Of a stretch of DNA of 12,934 nt, positions 1 through 6,726 are shown piece by piece. Origin of the DNA: JALOOE01 sp964423545 (GTDB lineage Bacteria > Chloroflexota > Anaerolineae > CG2-30-64-16). The stretch spans positions 1 through 12,934 of the forward strand of contig CAYRFV010000155.1 in the NCBI GenBank assembly GCA_964423545.1, read 5' to 3'. Numbering within the stretch: position 1 is the first letter of the stretch; every line of letters begins with the position of its first letter. A program made the translations under genes and the position numbers. The notes beneath the pieces were generated by a model that did no database searches, was not told the DNA's origin, and was given only the letters and a program-made list of their open reading frames with translations.

Positions 1-1
1 T

Positions 2-349
2 CCCGAGCATCCCGGATGGAACGGCGGTTGGATCGTGGTCAACGCGGCGGAGCGCACGCCCGAGCGGCTGATGGCAGCCATCCGTCGCGGCAACTTCTAT
101 GCTTCGTGCGGGCCGGAGTTCCACACGATCCGCTGCTCGGCGGAACAGGTCGAGATTGAGACGTCAGCCGTTCAGTTCATCCGACTGGTCGGCCCGGCTT
201 ACTGGGGCCAACGCCTGGGAAGCTTCGATGGTCAACGGCTCACCGGGGCGCGTTTCACCGTGCCCGCTGATTGGCGCTATGCCTACCTCGAGATCGAGGA
301 CGAATGCGGACGGCGCGCCTGGACAAACACGTTGTTTGCTGAGGAATGA
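2..349 (+). CDS. PHP-domain metal-dependent hydrolase, C-terminal fragment (5' end outside window)
   Basis: The frame is open from the first complete codon at base 2 to a TGA at 347-349, so this is the last ~115 residues of a longer gene. The segment GWIVVNAAERTPERL, followed by RRGNFYASCGPEF, matches the end of the PHP fold in CehA-like and related PHP phosphoesterase-type proteins, where a 'GrFYsStGPe' stretch is usual. The tail from about residue 60 (IRLVGPAYWGQRLG ... AYLEIEDECGRRAWTN) resembles the small beta-sandwich that closes these proteins. The catalytic metal ligands would lie upstream and cannot be checked. The downstream gene starts one base after this stop, which suggests translational coupling. 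Substrate unknown; family assignment is from recall of these motifs. Confidence 0.75.
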   Translation, partial: PEHPGWNGGWIVVNAAERTPERLMAAIRRGNFYASCGPEFHTIRCSAEQVEIETSAVQFIRLVGPAYWGQRLGSFDGQRLTGARFTVPADWRYAYLEIEDECGRRAWTNTLFAEE

Positions 350-350
350 G

Positions 351-1232
351 ATGACCACCGTGATCGCCTCCGGCAGCTTCGATGATCTGCGCGCTCGTCA
401 TGTCCGTTTCCTGGAAGAAGCCAGCCAACTGGGTGATCTCCGCGTGCTGCTCTATTCCGATGCGGTGGTCCGCCACCTCACCGGTCAACAGCCCAGATTC
501 CCGCAGGCCGAACGCCAATACCTGCTTGAGGCCATCCGGTTCGTCAGCCAGGTGTCGCTTGTGACGGAGCTGGCTTCGTCCGATGAGCTCCCGCTGTTCG
601 CGGACGCGGCGCCGCAACTCGGGCCGGGCAGGACAAGAGAGGCGGAAGCGCTCAGACGTGCGCCTGGTAACGCTCCGCCCATCTGGGCCGTGGACGAAGT
701 CGATGACTCGGAGGCCAGGCGCGCATTCTGCGCGCTGCACGGCCTCGAATATCGGGTGTTCACCCGCGCCGGCCTGGCGGGCTTCCCGGCAGCGCCGGTG
801 ACAGAAGCGGGCGCCGTAGGCCATCCCTCTGTCTTCGTCACCGGCTGCTACGACTGGCTCCACTCCGGTCACGTGCGTTTTTTCGAGGAGGCCTCAAGCT
901 ACGGCGATCTGATCGTGGCCGCGGGCAACGACGCGAACGTACGGCATCTCAAGGGGAAAGGCCATCCCTTGCAGACGCAAGAAGAACGGCGATATATGGT
1001 CGCTGCGATCCGCTATGTCAAGCTGGCGCTGATCACATCCGGCTGGGGTTGGATGGATGCCGAGCCGGAGATCGCCCGGTTCAGACCGGATATCTACCTG
1101 GTCAACGAAGACGGCGACAAGCCGGAAAAGCGGAGGTTTTGCGAAGCACACGGCTTGCGCTACGTGGTTCTCAAGCGGACCCCCAGGGAAGGGCTGCCTC
1201 CGCGGTCAAGCACCGATCTGCGCGGGTTCTGA
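351..1232 (+). CDS. Tandem nucleotidyltransferase (cytidylyltransferase-like) protein, first domain degenerate
   Basis: This 293-residue protein starts at ATG 351, with GAGG at 341-344 as ribosome binding site inside the end of the preceding gene. It has two homologous Rossmann-type nucleotidyltransferase halves. The second half (about residues 158-293) has the family HxGH signature as HSGH (171-174), the GDLIVAAGND strand-turn (185-194), and a closing RSSTDLRG (285-292) resembling the ISSTxIR motif. The first half (about 1-140) aligns with it (FDDLRARHVRFLEEAS against YDWLHSGHVRFFEEAS), but HxGH has become RARH (14-17) and no ISST-like motif is seen, so it is probably catalytically dead. Relatives activate phospho-sugars, glycerol-3-phosphate or phosphoethanolamine with CTP or ATP; the substrate here is unknown. 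Its last 27 bases overlap the 3' end of the convergent transporter gene. The frame stays open upstream of 351, but the ribosome binding site and homology favour 351. Confidence 0.85.
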   Translation: MTTVIASGSFDDLRARHVRFLEEASQLGDLRVLLYSDAVVRHLTGQQPRFPQAERQYLLEAIRFVSQVSLVTELASSDELPLFADAAPQLGPGRTREAEALRRAPGNAPPIWAVDEVDDSEARRAFCALHGLEYRVFTRAGLAGFPAAPVTEAGAVGHPSVFVTGCYDWLHSGHVRFFEEASSYGDLIVAAGNDANVRHLKGKGHPLQTQEERRYMVAAIRYVKLALITSGWGWMDAEPEIARFRPDIYLVNEDGDKPEKRRFCEAHGLRYVVLKRTPREGLPPRSSTDLRGF

Positions 1233-2390
1233 ACGATTGCGCCCCAGCAGGATTGTCAGAACGAACACCCCGGCCAGCGCACCCAGGCCCCCGGCGACAG
1301 CGGCGCCTGCGAAGCCCCAGCGGGCGAAGAGCCAACTGCCGATCAGCGGCGCAACCATGGCGGCAACAGCCAGCGCGGCATAGTAGGCGCCTGCATAGCC
1401 GGCGCGGCTCGCTTCGGGGCTCAATTCCAGGAGCATGTTCAGACTGGCCAGCACCATCCCCGCAGTCGCTATGCCCGACAGCACATACAGCGGCAGGAGC
1501 TGCGTCCAGTGGCGCACCAGCAGCCAGCCGAACGGGACAAGCGCCAGCATCCCCAGACTGCCGATGAGTGTACCGCGGTTGCCGTGGCGGTCGACTCTCG
1601 GCCCCAGCGCCAGGAAACCCACGAGCTGTGCACCGGTGGAGACCGCGGTCAGCAGCCCGATCCCTCGGGCGTCCAGCCCCAGGTCTTGCGTCATGAGCAC
1701 GACAAAGAACGGCGCCACCGTGGCCGTACCCAGTATCCAGACCATCATGCCGAGGCTGAACGCGCCGAACGCGCCCCGCCACCGCACCTCGGCTGGCGCC
1801 GGCCCGGTGGGCGCCGGCCGAACCGCGGCCGGCCTGACGGCCGCGGTTCCATGCGCCGCTCCCCGCTCTGGAATCCGGCTGAAGAACCAGGCTGCGGCCA
1901 AACCCAACACCATCATCATCGCGAAGACCACCTGGTAGCCAGCCGGGTAGCCGCCCAACGCAGTGATCGCGGCCCCGGCCAACGGCAGGATGACCATCAT
2001 CGCAACCATCTTCAGCACGCTGCGCAGCGACATGAAACGGCCCCTGATGTGGATGGGCACCAGGTTGGGAACGAAAGCAGCCCATGCCGGCACCCCCGAT
2101 TCGCCGATCAGCGTGCGGATCGCATAGACGAGAATCAGGACGCGCACTGCGGTCGTCCCCGTAAAAAAGAAGGGGATGGCAAGCAGCAGGAGGTACGAGA
2201 GCGCCTCCCAGACGCGTGCACAATACAGGGTGACCTTCTTTGGGCTGCCCAAGAGACGCACCAGCCTGCCGGAGAGCGCACTGCCGCCAATCACTCCCAG
2301 GCTCGCCGCCGAGCTGAGCAACCCGATCTCAGTGGCGGTTGCGCCCATCGCCAGCGCATAGAGCGGCACGTAGGTCGAGGCGAACGACAT
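1206..2390 (-). CDS. Major facilitator superfamily (MFS) transporter; true N-terminus probably lies upstream
   Basis: A hydrophobic 394-residue protein with the MFS layout: about six helices, a polar central loop (about 173-203), then about six more. The loop after helix 2 reads GRLVRLLGSPKK (41-52), the place of the MFS motif GxLxDRxGrkk, and the matching loop in the second half is GPRVDRHGNRG (263-273). The central loop contains Ala/Pro-rich repeats. The coordinates use the first ATG, but that would cut through helix 1. The same frame continues upstream to a TGA at 2541-2543 and encodes GLLLFLLDGLAVILV just before the Met, a typical first half of helix 1. No ATG, GTG or TTG exists there; the best-placed codon is ATC 2537-2535, nine bases after a GGAG. 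It is transcribed divergently from the alpha-xylosidase gene, so sugar or glycoside import is a reasonable inference. Substrate is not determinable. Confidence 0.85.
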   Translation of the reverse strand: MSFASTYVPLYALAMGATATEIGLLSSAASLGVIGGSALSGRLVRLLGSPKKVTLYCARVWEALSYLLLLAIPFFFTGTTAVRVLILVYAIRTLIGESGVPAWAAFVPNLVPIHIRGRFMSLRSVLKMVAMMVILPLAGAAITALGGYPAGYQVVFAMMMVLGLAAAWFFSRIPERGAAHGTAAVRPAAVRPAPTGPAPAEVRWRGAFGAFSLGMMVWILGTATVAPFFVVLMTQDLGLDARGIGLLTAVSTGAQLVGFLALGPRVDRHGNRGTLIGSLGMLALVPFGWLLVRHWTQLLPLYVLSGIATAGMVLASLNMLLELSPEASRAGYAGAYYAALAVAAMVAPLIGSWLFARWGFAGAAVAGGLGALAGVFVLTILLGRNRSEPAQIGA

Positions 2391-2540
2391 GACGAGGATG
2401 ACAGCCAGACCGTCCAGCAGGAACAGCAGCAGACCGCGGCGCCGCCAGGGCTCCAGATGCGACCAATCGAGCAGGTTTTCGGCAGAGCGCGCCGCCGCGC
2501 CGCGTACGTCGATGGAAGACAGATATCGGTAGAGGATAGC
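2391..2540 (-). other. Upstream in-frame coding extension of the MFS transporter (no canonical start codon)
   Basis: These 50 sense codons are in frame with the transporter and read AILYRYLSSIDVRGAAARSA, then ENLLDWSHLEPWRRR, then the hydrophobic stretch GLLLFLLDGLAVILV that joins the annotated Met. The composition is that of a normal MFS N-terminus: a polar cytoplasmic head, Arg residues, then helix 1. A TGA closes the frame at 2541-2543. A GGAG lies at 2550-2547 on the minus strand. The likely minus-strand promoter would start transcripts near 2563. The start may be ATC 2537-2535 (rare), or a base error or mutation has removed an ATG there. Confidence 0.6.
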
Positions 2541-2569
2541 TCACTGCTCCAAGCTGCGTTGTCAGGCTC

Positions 2570-2597
2570 ATGATACGCGCTTCTCCAGCGGCGTCAA
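2570..2597 (-). promoter_or_regulatory. Putative sigma70-type promoter for the MFS transporter
   Basis: On the minus strand TTGACG (2597-2592) is followed after 16 bases by TATCAT (2575-2570), each differing by one base from the bacterial -35 and -10 consensus. The -35 lies in the left arm of the inverted repeat. Initiation would be expected near 2563, downstream of the ATG at 2571-2569, which argues against that ATG being the transporter's start. Assigned by eye. Confidence 0.5.
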
Positions 2598-2634
2598 ATG
2601 GCAGCGGCGCCTGGCGGCCAGGCTTTGACGCCGC
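2588..2634. repeat. Perfect 11-bp inverted repeat between divergent promoters (putative operator)
   Basis: GCGGCGTCAAA (2588-2598) is mirrored by TTTGACGCCGC (2624-2634) across a 25-base centre, which itself holds CCTGG-CGG-CCAGG (2610-2622). Each arm contains a TTGACG -35 hexamer, one pointing each way. A regulator bound to both arms, or a cruciform extruded here, would affect the transporter and alpha-xylosidase promoters together. The regulator is not encoded in the window. The arms are wider apart than in typical LacI-family operators, so they may be two half-sites or two complete sites. Confidence 0.65.
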
Positions 2635-2653
2635 GCCTGCGTTCCGGTAGAAT
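2625..2653 (+). promoter_or_regulatory. Putative sigma70-type promoter for the alpha-xylosidase gene
   Basis: TTGACG (2625-2630), an exact 17-base spacer, then TAGAAT (2648-2653). Each box is one base off consensus with ideal spacing. The start of transcription would be near 2660, leaving a leader of about 140 bases before the ATG at 2801. The leader has no obvious riboswitch-like structure to my reading. Confidence 0.55.
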
Positions 2654-2787
2654 AGCCTGCGACACGGCTCACCTGCAGGCTGCGCGGCTCGGCGCTTGCA
2701 CACGCCGACCGGTCACGACAGCATGCAACGTCGACTGTCTTGCCGTAATCCGAGGTCTCCACGCCTCACCCTGGTGCACTCTACGTT

Positions 2788-2793
2788 GGGAGA
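2788..2793 (+). promoter_or_regulatory. Ribosome binding site deciding the alpha-xylosidase start
   Basis: GGGAGA sits seven bases before ATG 2801. The frame is open upstream to about 2696, but the protein resembles E. coli YicI from its first residues (MKFTDGYW against MKISDGNW), so 2801 is the start and the upstream part is leader. Confidence 0.7.
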
Positions 2794-2800
2794 ACCGCCC

Positions 2801-5146
2801 ATGAAATTCACCGATGGCTACTGGCACATGCGGCCCGGCGTCACACCCCACTTCGCGGTGCAGGCGCACGAGTCGGAGGTTGAGGATCAGGCCGAGAACA
2901 AGGCGCTGACCGTGTACGCGGCGACCAAGCCCCTGCGGGGGCGAGGCGACACCCTGAACCTGCCCCTGCTGACGGTGCGCTTTTCCTCGCCGATGGAGAA
3001 CGTGATTCGCGTGCAGATCGTGCACCATAAGGGGACGCGACCGGCAGGGCCGGCGTTCGAGCTTCGGCCACAGCCGGCGCCCAAGGTGCGGATCACGGAC
3101 GATGCCGGGGCTGCCGCTTTGACCAGCGGAAACCTGACCGTGCGCGTCGCGAAAGGTCCCGACTGGCGCGTCGAGTTTCTCGACGGCGACCGCGTGCTGA
3201 CGTCGAGCGGGTGGCGCGGCATGGCCATGATGGACACACCAGACGGCCGCTACATGGTCGAGCAGCTTGCGCTGGGCGTGGGCGAAACGGTCTACGGCCT
3301 GGGCGAACGCTTCACGCCCTTCATCAGGAACGGCCAGGTCGTAGACCTCTGGAACGAGGACGGCGGCACCGCATCCGAACAAGCATACAAGAATGTGCCC
3401 TTCCACCTCTCCAATCGCGGCTACGGCGTCTTCGTCAACCACCCGGAGCGGGTGAGCTATGAGATCGCTTCCGAGAAAGTCGAGCGCGTGCAGATCAGCG
3501 TGTCCGGCGAGAGCCTCGACTACTTCCTGATCTATGGTCCGACGCCGAAGGAAGTGCTGGGCCGCTACACGGCGCTCACCGGGAGACCCGCGCTGCCGCC
3601 GGCCTGGTCGTTCGGTCTCTGGCTCACCACCTCCTTCACCACCAGTTACGACGAAGAGACGGTGACGGGCTTCATCCAGGGGATGGCAGACCGCGATCTG
3701 CCTCTACACGTCTTTCACTTCGACTGCTTCTGGATGCGCGAGTTCCATTGGTGCAACTTCGAATGGGATCGGAACTGCTTCCCCGATCCGGCCGCGATGC
3801 TCGCGCGGCTGAAGTCGCGCGGACTGCGCATCTGCGTTTGGATCAATCCGTATATCGCGCAGCGCTCGGCGCTCTTCGATGAGGGAATGGCAGGCGACTA
3901 CCTGGTCAAGCGGCCGGATGGGAGTGTCTGGCAGTGGGATCGCTGGCAGGCAGGGATGGGCCTGGTGGATTTTACCAATCGGGCGGCGCGCCGCTGGTTC
4001 GGAGAGAAGCTGGCCGCGCTGGTTGACATGGGGGTGGACTGCTTCAAGACCGACTTCGGCGAACGCATCCCAACCGATGTAGTATGGCACGACGGTTCCG
4101 ACCCGCTCAAGATGCACAACTACTACGCCTACCTGTACAACAAGACCGTTTTCGAGCTGCTTGAGGAGAAGCTGGGAGTGGGCAAGGCCACCGTCTTCGC
4201 GCGCTCGGCCACGACGGGCGGCCAGCAGTTCCCGGTTCACTGGGGTGGCGACTCGACGGCCACCTTTGAGTCGATGGCCGAGAGCCTGCGGGGCGGCCTG
4301 TCGCTGGGCCTATCAGGCTTCGGCTTCTGGAGCCACGACATAGGCGGGTTCGAGCAAACGGCGTCGGCGGACGTCTACAAGCGCTGGTGTGCGTTCGGCC
4401 TGCTCTCGTCGCACTCGCGACTGCACGGCTCCAGCTCCTATCGCGTGCCCTGGCTCTTCGACGAAGAAGCCGTGGAGGTCCTCCGTTTCTTCACGAAGCT
4501 CAAGTGCCGGCTGATGCCCTATCTCTTCGCCGCAGCGGTCGAGGCGCATGCGACCGGCGTCCCGATGATGCGCGCGATGCCGCTCGAATTCCCCGAAGAC
4601 CCCGGCTGCGATACGCTCGACCGGCAGTACATGCTCGGCGAGAACCTGCTCGTCGCGCCGGTCTTCACACGGGACGGCGTGGTGGACTATTACCTCCCCG
4701 CGGGTCGCTGGACGCACTTCTTGACGGGGCAGGTCGTCGAGGGCGGCGGTTGGAAGCGAGAGCGCCACGACACCCTGAGCCTGCCACTGCTGGCCCGGCC
4801 CAATTCGATCATCGCGGTCGGCGCGAATGATCAGCGTCCGGACTACGACTTCGCCGACGGCGTCACGTTTCACGTCTTCGAGATCCAGGACGGCGCAACG
4901 TTGACCTGTCATGCGCCGGCGCTCAACGGCGCAACGGCCCTATCGGTCGAGGTGACGCGTTGGGGCAAGTCGATCAGCGTGCTCGCACAGGACGCTCGCA
5001 CCGCAGGCAGCGACCTGCCGTGGCGGGTGCTGTTGCGCGGCGTGGCCGGCGTGCGCTCGGTGGAGGGCGGTTCGGCCCAGGCGGACCTACTCGGCGCCCT
5101 GCTGATCCCAGACGGCGGCTCGCATGCAATCACGGTGCGGCTGTAG
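2801..5146 (+). CDS. yicI: Alpha-xylosidase, glycoside hydrolase family 31 (YicI type)
   Basis: A 781-residue protein that matches E. coli YicI (772 residues) along its length as I recall that sequence. It hydrolyses alpha-1,6-linked xylose at non-reducing ends, as in isoprimeverose and xyloglucan oligosaccharides, with retention of configuration. An N-terminal beta-sandwich (about 1-260) contains LGVGETVYGLGERF and EQAYKN. The TIM barrel begins near 263 with PALPPAWSFGLWLTTSFTT. The nucleophile is D418 in CFKTDFGERIP (YicI D416) and the acid/base is D484 in HWGGDS (YicI D482). RWCAFGLLSSHSRLHG follows near 527, and the C-terminal beta domains complete the protein. No signal peptide, so cytoplasmic. 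It is the only gene of its transcript, has its own promoter in the divergent control region and ends at the hairpin at 5169-5197. Family and activity are strongly supported; the natural substrate in this organism is inferred. Confidence 0.95.
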   Translation: MKFTDGYWHMRPGVTPHFAVQAHESEVEDQAENKALTVYAATKPLRGRGDTLNLPLLTVRFSSPMENVIRVQIVHHKGTRPAGPAFELRPQPAPKVRITDDAGAAALTSGNLTVRVAKGPDWRVEFLDGDRVLTSSGWRGMAMMDTPDGRYMVEQLALGVGETVYGLGERFTPFIRNGQVVDLWNEDGGTASEQAYKNVPFHLSNRGYGVFVNHPERVSYEIASEKVERVQISVSGESLDYFLIYGPTPKEVLGRYTALTGRPALPPAWSFGLWLTTSFTTSYDEETVTGFIQGMADRDLPLHVFHFDCFWMREFHWCNFEWDRNCFPDPAAMLARLKSRGLRICVWINPYIAQRSALFDEGMAGDYLVKRPDGSVWQWDRWQAGMGLVDFTNRAARRWFGEKLAALVDMGVDCFKTDFGERIPTDVVWHDGSDPLKMHNYYAYLYNKTVFELLEEKLGVGKATVFARSATTGGQQFPVHWGGDSTATFESMAESLRGGLSLGLSGFGFWSHDIGGFEQTASADVYKRWCAFGLLSSHSRLHGSSSYRVPWLFDEEAVEVLRFFTKLKCRLMPYLFAAAVEAHATGVPMMRAMPLEFPEDPGCDTLDRQYMLGENLLVAPVFTRDGVVDYYLPAGRWTHFLTGQVVEGGGWKRERHDTLSLPLLARPNSIIAVGANDQRPDYDFADGVTFHVFEIQDGATLTCHAPALNGATALSVEVTRWGKSISVLAQDARTAGSDLPWRVLLRGVAGVRSVEGGSAQADLLGALLIPDGGSHAITVRL

Positions 5147-5168
5147 ACGGGTATGAAGAGCACGAATC

Positions 5169-5197
5169 ACCCCCGTTCTCGTGGCGAGAACGGGGGT
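5169..5197. terminator. Bidirectional hairpin terminator between convergent operons
   Basis: ACCCCCGTTCTCG (5169-5181) pairs perfectly with CGAGAACGGGGGT (5185-5197) around a three-base loop. It lies 22 bases after the alpha-xylosidase stop and 20 bases after the GH1 stop on the other strand. It is followed by TGTCTATCT on the plus strand, so there is only a weak T-tract, but the stem is very stable and placed as expected for a shared intrinsic terminator. Confidence 0.8.
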
Positions 5198-5217
5198 TGT
5201 CTATCTACTCATGCCAA

Positions 5218-6570
5218 CTACAGATTCGCGCCGTTGCTGGCAATCACCTCGCGATACCAGTGCGCCGAATCCTTCAGGATGCGCTGTTGGGTGGCGAAAT
5301 CCACGTAGATCATGCCGAAGCGGTGCTTGTAGCCCTCCGCCCACTCGAAGTTGTCCATGATCGACCAGTGGAAATAGCCGCGCACGTCGACCCCGTCAGC
5401 GATCGCGCGTCCCAGCTCGCGCAGATAGCGCTGCGTCAGGTCGATGCGCGCCGGGTCGTGCACTTTGCCATCCAGCGCCACCCAGTCCATGCCCGAACAG
5501 CCGTTCTCGGTAATGTAGACCGGCCGGCCGTATCGCTCGTAGAGGAACTTCGGCCCCCAGTAGAGCCCTTGCGGGGTCACGTGCCAATGAAAGAGGGTCA
5601 GAGGCGCGCCTTGCGAGTGAGACACCACCTCCGGCAGGCCCTTCGCGCCCGCTTTCACCGGCATGCCTTGATAGTAGTTGAACGCGGTGAAATCGATGGG
5701 CTGACCGATGATCTCCATGTCGCCAGGGGCAACCCGCGGCATCGCCGAGCCGAAGACTGCGGCCGCTTCGGGCGGATACTCTTTGCGATAGATCGGATCG
5801 TAGAACATATGTTGGTTCCACACTGACTTCTCGTGCACGGTAAAAGTTGCCAGCCGCGCCGCCTCGATATCCGCCGGGCTATCGGTGGCGGGATGTGCGA
5901 TGAAACCGGTGGGCGCCGCGCCGACAACCGACGGCAGCTTGCTGTGAGCTCGGATCGCCTGCACCGCCTTGCCGTGCGCCAGCAGGCTGTTGTGCCAGCC
6001 TCGCATGACCTCTGGCCAGTCGAGCTTGAGCCCTGGCGCGTGGATGCCCGTCGAGTGGCCCAAGCCGATGAAGCATTGCGCTTCATTGAGAGTCATCCAA
6101 TGTCGCACGCGGTCGGAGAGACGTTGGACGATCACCGCAGCGTAATCGGCGAACCAATCGGAGCTGTAGGGGTTCAGCCAGCCGCCGCGGCAGAACAACT
6201 CATACGGGTAATCCCAGTGAAACAGCGTGATCCACGGCTCGATCTTGGTTGCCAAGAGCTCATCGATCAGCCGGTCGTAGAAATCCAGCCCCTTCTCATT
6301 GATCGCGCCCGTCCCGGCAGGGATCACGCGCGGCCAGGAAATCGACAGCCGATACGCCTTGAGACCGATCTGCTTCATCAACGCGACATCTTCTTTGTAC
6401 CGATGATAGTGGTCATCGGCCACGTCGCCGGTGTGACCGCTCCATACCGCGCCCGGCACTCGGCAAAACATGTCCCACACCGACAGCCCTTTGCCGTCCT
6501 CGTGCGCAGCGCCCTCGATCTGGTACGAGGCGGCCGCGGCGCCCCACAGAAAGTCCTTCGGAAACGACAT
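5218..6570 (-). CDS. Beta-glucosidase-type glycoside hydrolase family 1
   Basis: A 450-residue protein, the usual length for a bacterial GH1 enzyme. It opens with FPKDFLWGAAAASYQIEGA (3-21), the GH1 N-terminal signature with the substrate-binding Gln. The acid/base is E163 in TLNEA and the nucleophile is E355 in VYITENG; the C-terminal NFEWAEGYKHRFGM (407-420) is the aglycone/glycone-site motif. The family usually releases beta-linked glucose, galactose, fucose or xylose from short oligosaccharides; which is preferred here cannot be read. No signal peptide, so cytoplasmic. The start is fixed by a strong AGGAGGGAG (6582-6574). It is the last gene of the minus-strand operon, 156 bases after the kinase in a dyad-rich spacer, and ends before the shared terminator. 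Confidence 0.95.
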   Translation of the reverse strand: MSFPKDFLWGAAAASYQIEGAAHEDGKGLSVWDMFCRVPGAVWSGHTGDVADDHYHRYKEDVALMKQIGLKAYRLSISWPRVIPAGTGAINEKGLDFYDRLIDELLATKIEPWITLFHWDYPYELFCRGGWLNPYSSDWFADYAAVIVQRLSDRVRHWMTLNEAQCFIGLGHSTGIHAPGLKLDWPEVMRGWHNSLLAHGKAVQAIRAHSKLPSVVGAAPTGFIAHPATDSPADIEAARLATFTVHEKSVWNQHMFYDPIYRKEYPPEAAAVFGSAMPRVAPGDMEIIGQPIDFTAFNYYQGMPVKAGAKGLPEVVSHSQGAPLTLFHWHVTPQGLYWGPKFLYERYGRPVYITENGCSGMDWVALDGKVHDPARIDLTQRYLRELGRAIADGVDVRGYFHWSIMDNFEWAEGYKHRFGMIYVDFATQQRILKDSAHWYREVIASNGANL

Positions 6571-6726
6571 GATCTCCCTCCTGCGAAGTAGTCCATTGCG
6601 TGGACCGAACTGGCGGTCCAGGCTGAAGCACGCTGGCGAAGCGACAGCCGTCGCTCTGAACGAGCCAGACCCTGCGAGGGCTGACCTCAGCCCCGGCGCG
6701 GCTTCGCCCGCCTGAGCACGGCGGCT
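6571..6726. repeat. Dyad-rich spacer before the GH1 gene, possible dispersed repeat or regulatory element
   Basis: Three perfect short dyads lie within 93 bases. TGGACCG/CGGTCCA flanks a six-base loop (6601-6620). AGCGAC/GTCGCT flanks a four-base loop (6640-6655). GGGCTG/CAGCCC flanks a four-base centre (6678-6693). GCGGCTTC also occurs twice in direct orientation (6698-6705 and 6721-6728), the second copy overlapping the kinase stop codon. This is the longest untranslated gap inside the operon. It may be a REP-like dispersed element, an attenuator or an mRNA-processing site; only the dyads are seen directly. Confidence 0.45.

Noticed and set aside
99..350. Extended N-terminus of the nucleotidyltransferase
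   Set aside because: The upstream part overlaps the PHP protein in another frame and reads as Arg/Ser-rich noise. ATG 351 has a ribosome binding site and begins directly with the conserved domain.
1509..2573. Plus-strand open frame of 354 codons through the transporter gene
   Set aside because: Its translation is rich in Gln, Arg and His with no domain pattern, and it is antisense to a clear membrane transporter.
2569..2703. Minus-strand frame with ATG 2571-2569 upstream of the transporter
   Set aside because: It is in a different frame from the transporter, and its ATG overlaps the inferred -10 box, so it would lie before the transcript start. It could be joined to the transporter only by a frameshift near 2541, which I consider less likely than a lost start codon.
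2696..2800. N-terminal extension of the alpha-xylosidase from a TTG at 2696
   Set aside because: The good GGGAGA and the YicI-like beginning place the start at 2801; the extension has no resemblance to the family.
2660..2800. Possible riboswitch in the alpha-xylosidase leader
   Set aside because: The leader is long enough, but no conserved core of a known riboswitch or clear terminator/antiterminator pair was seen.
5169..5197. Perfect hairpin considered as a mobile-element end or attachment site
   Set aside because: Its position between two convergent stop codons, without a second copy in the window, fits a shared terminator better.
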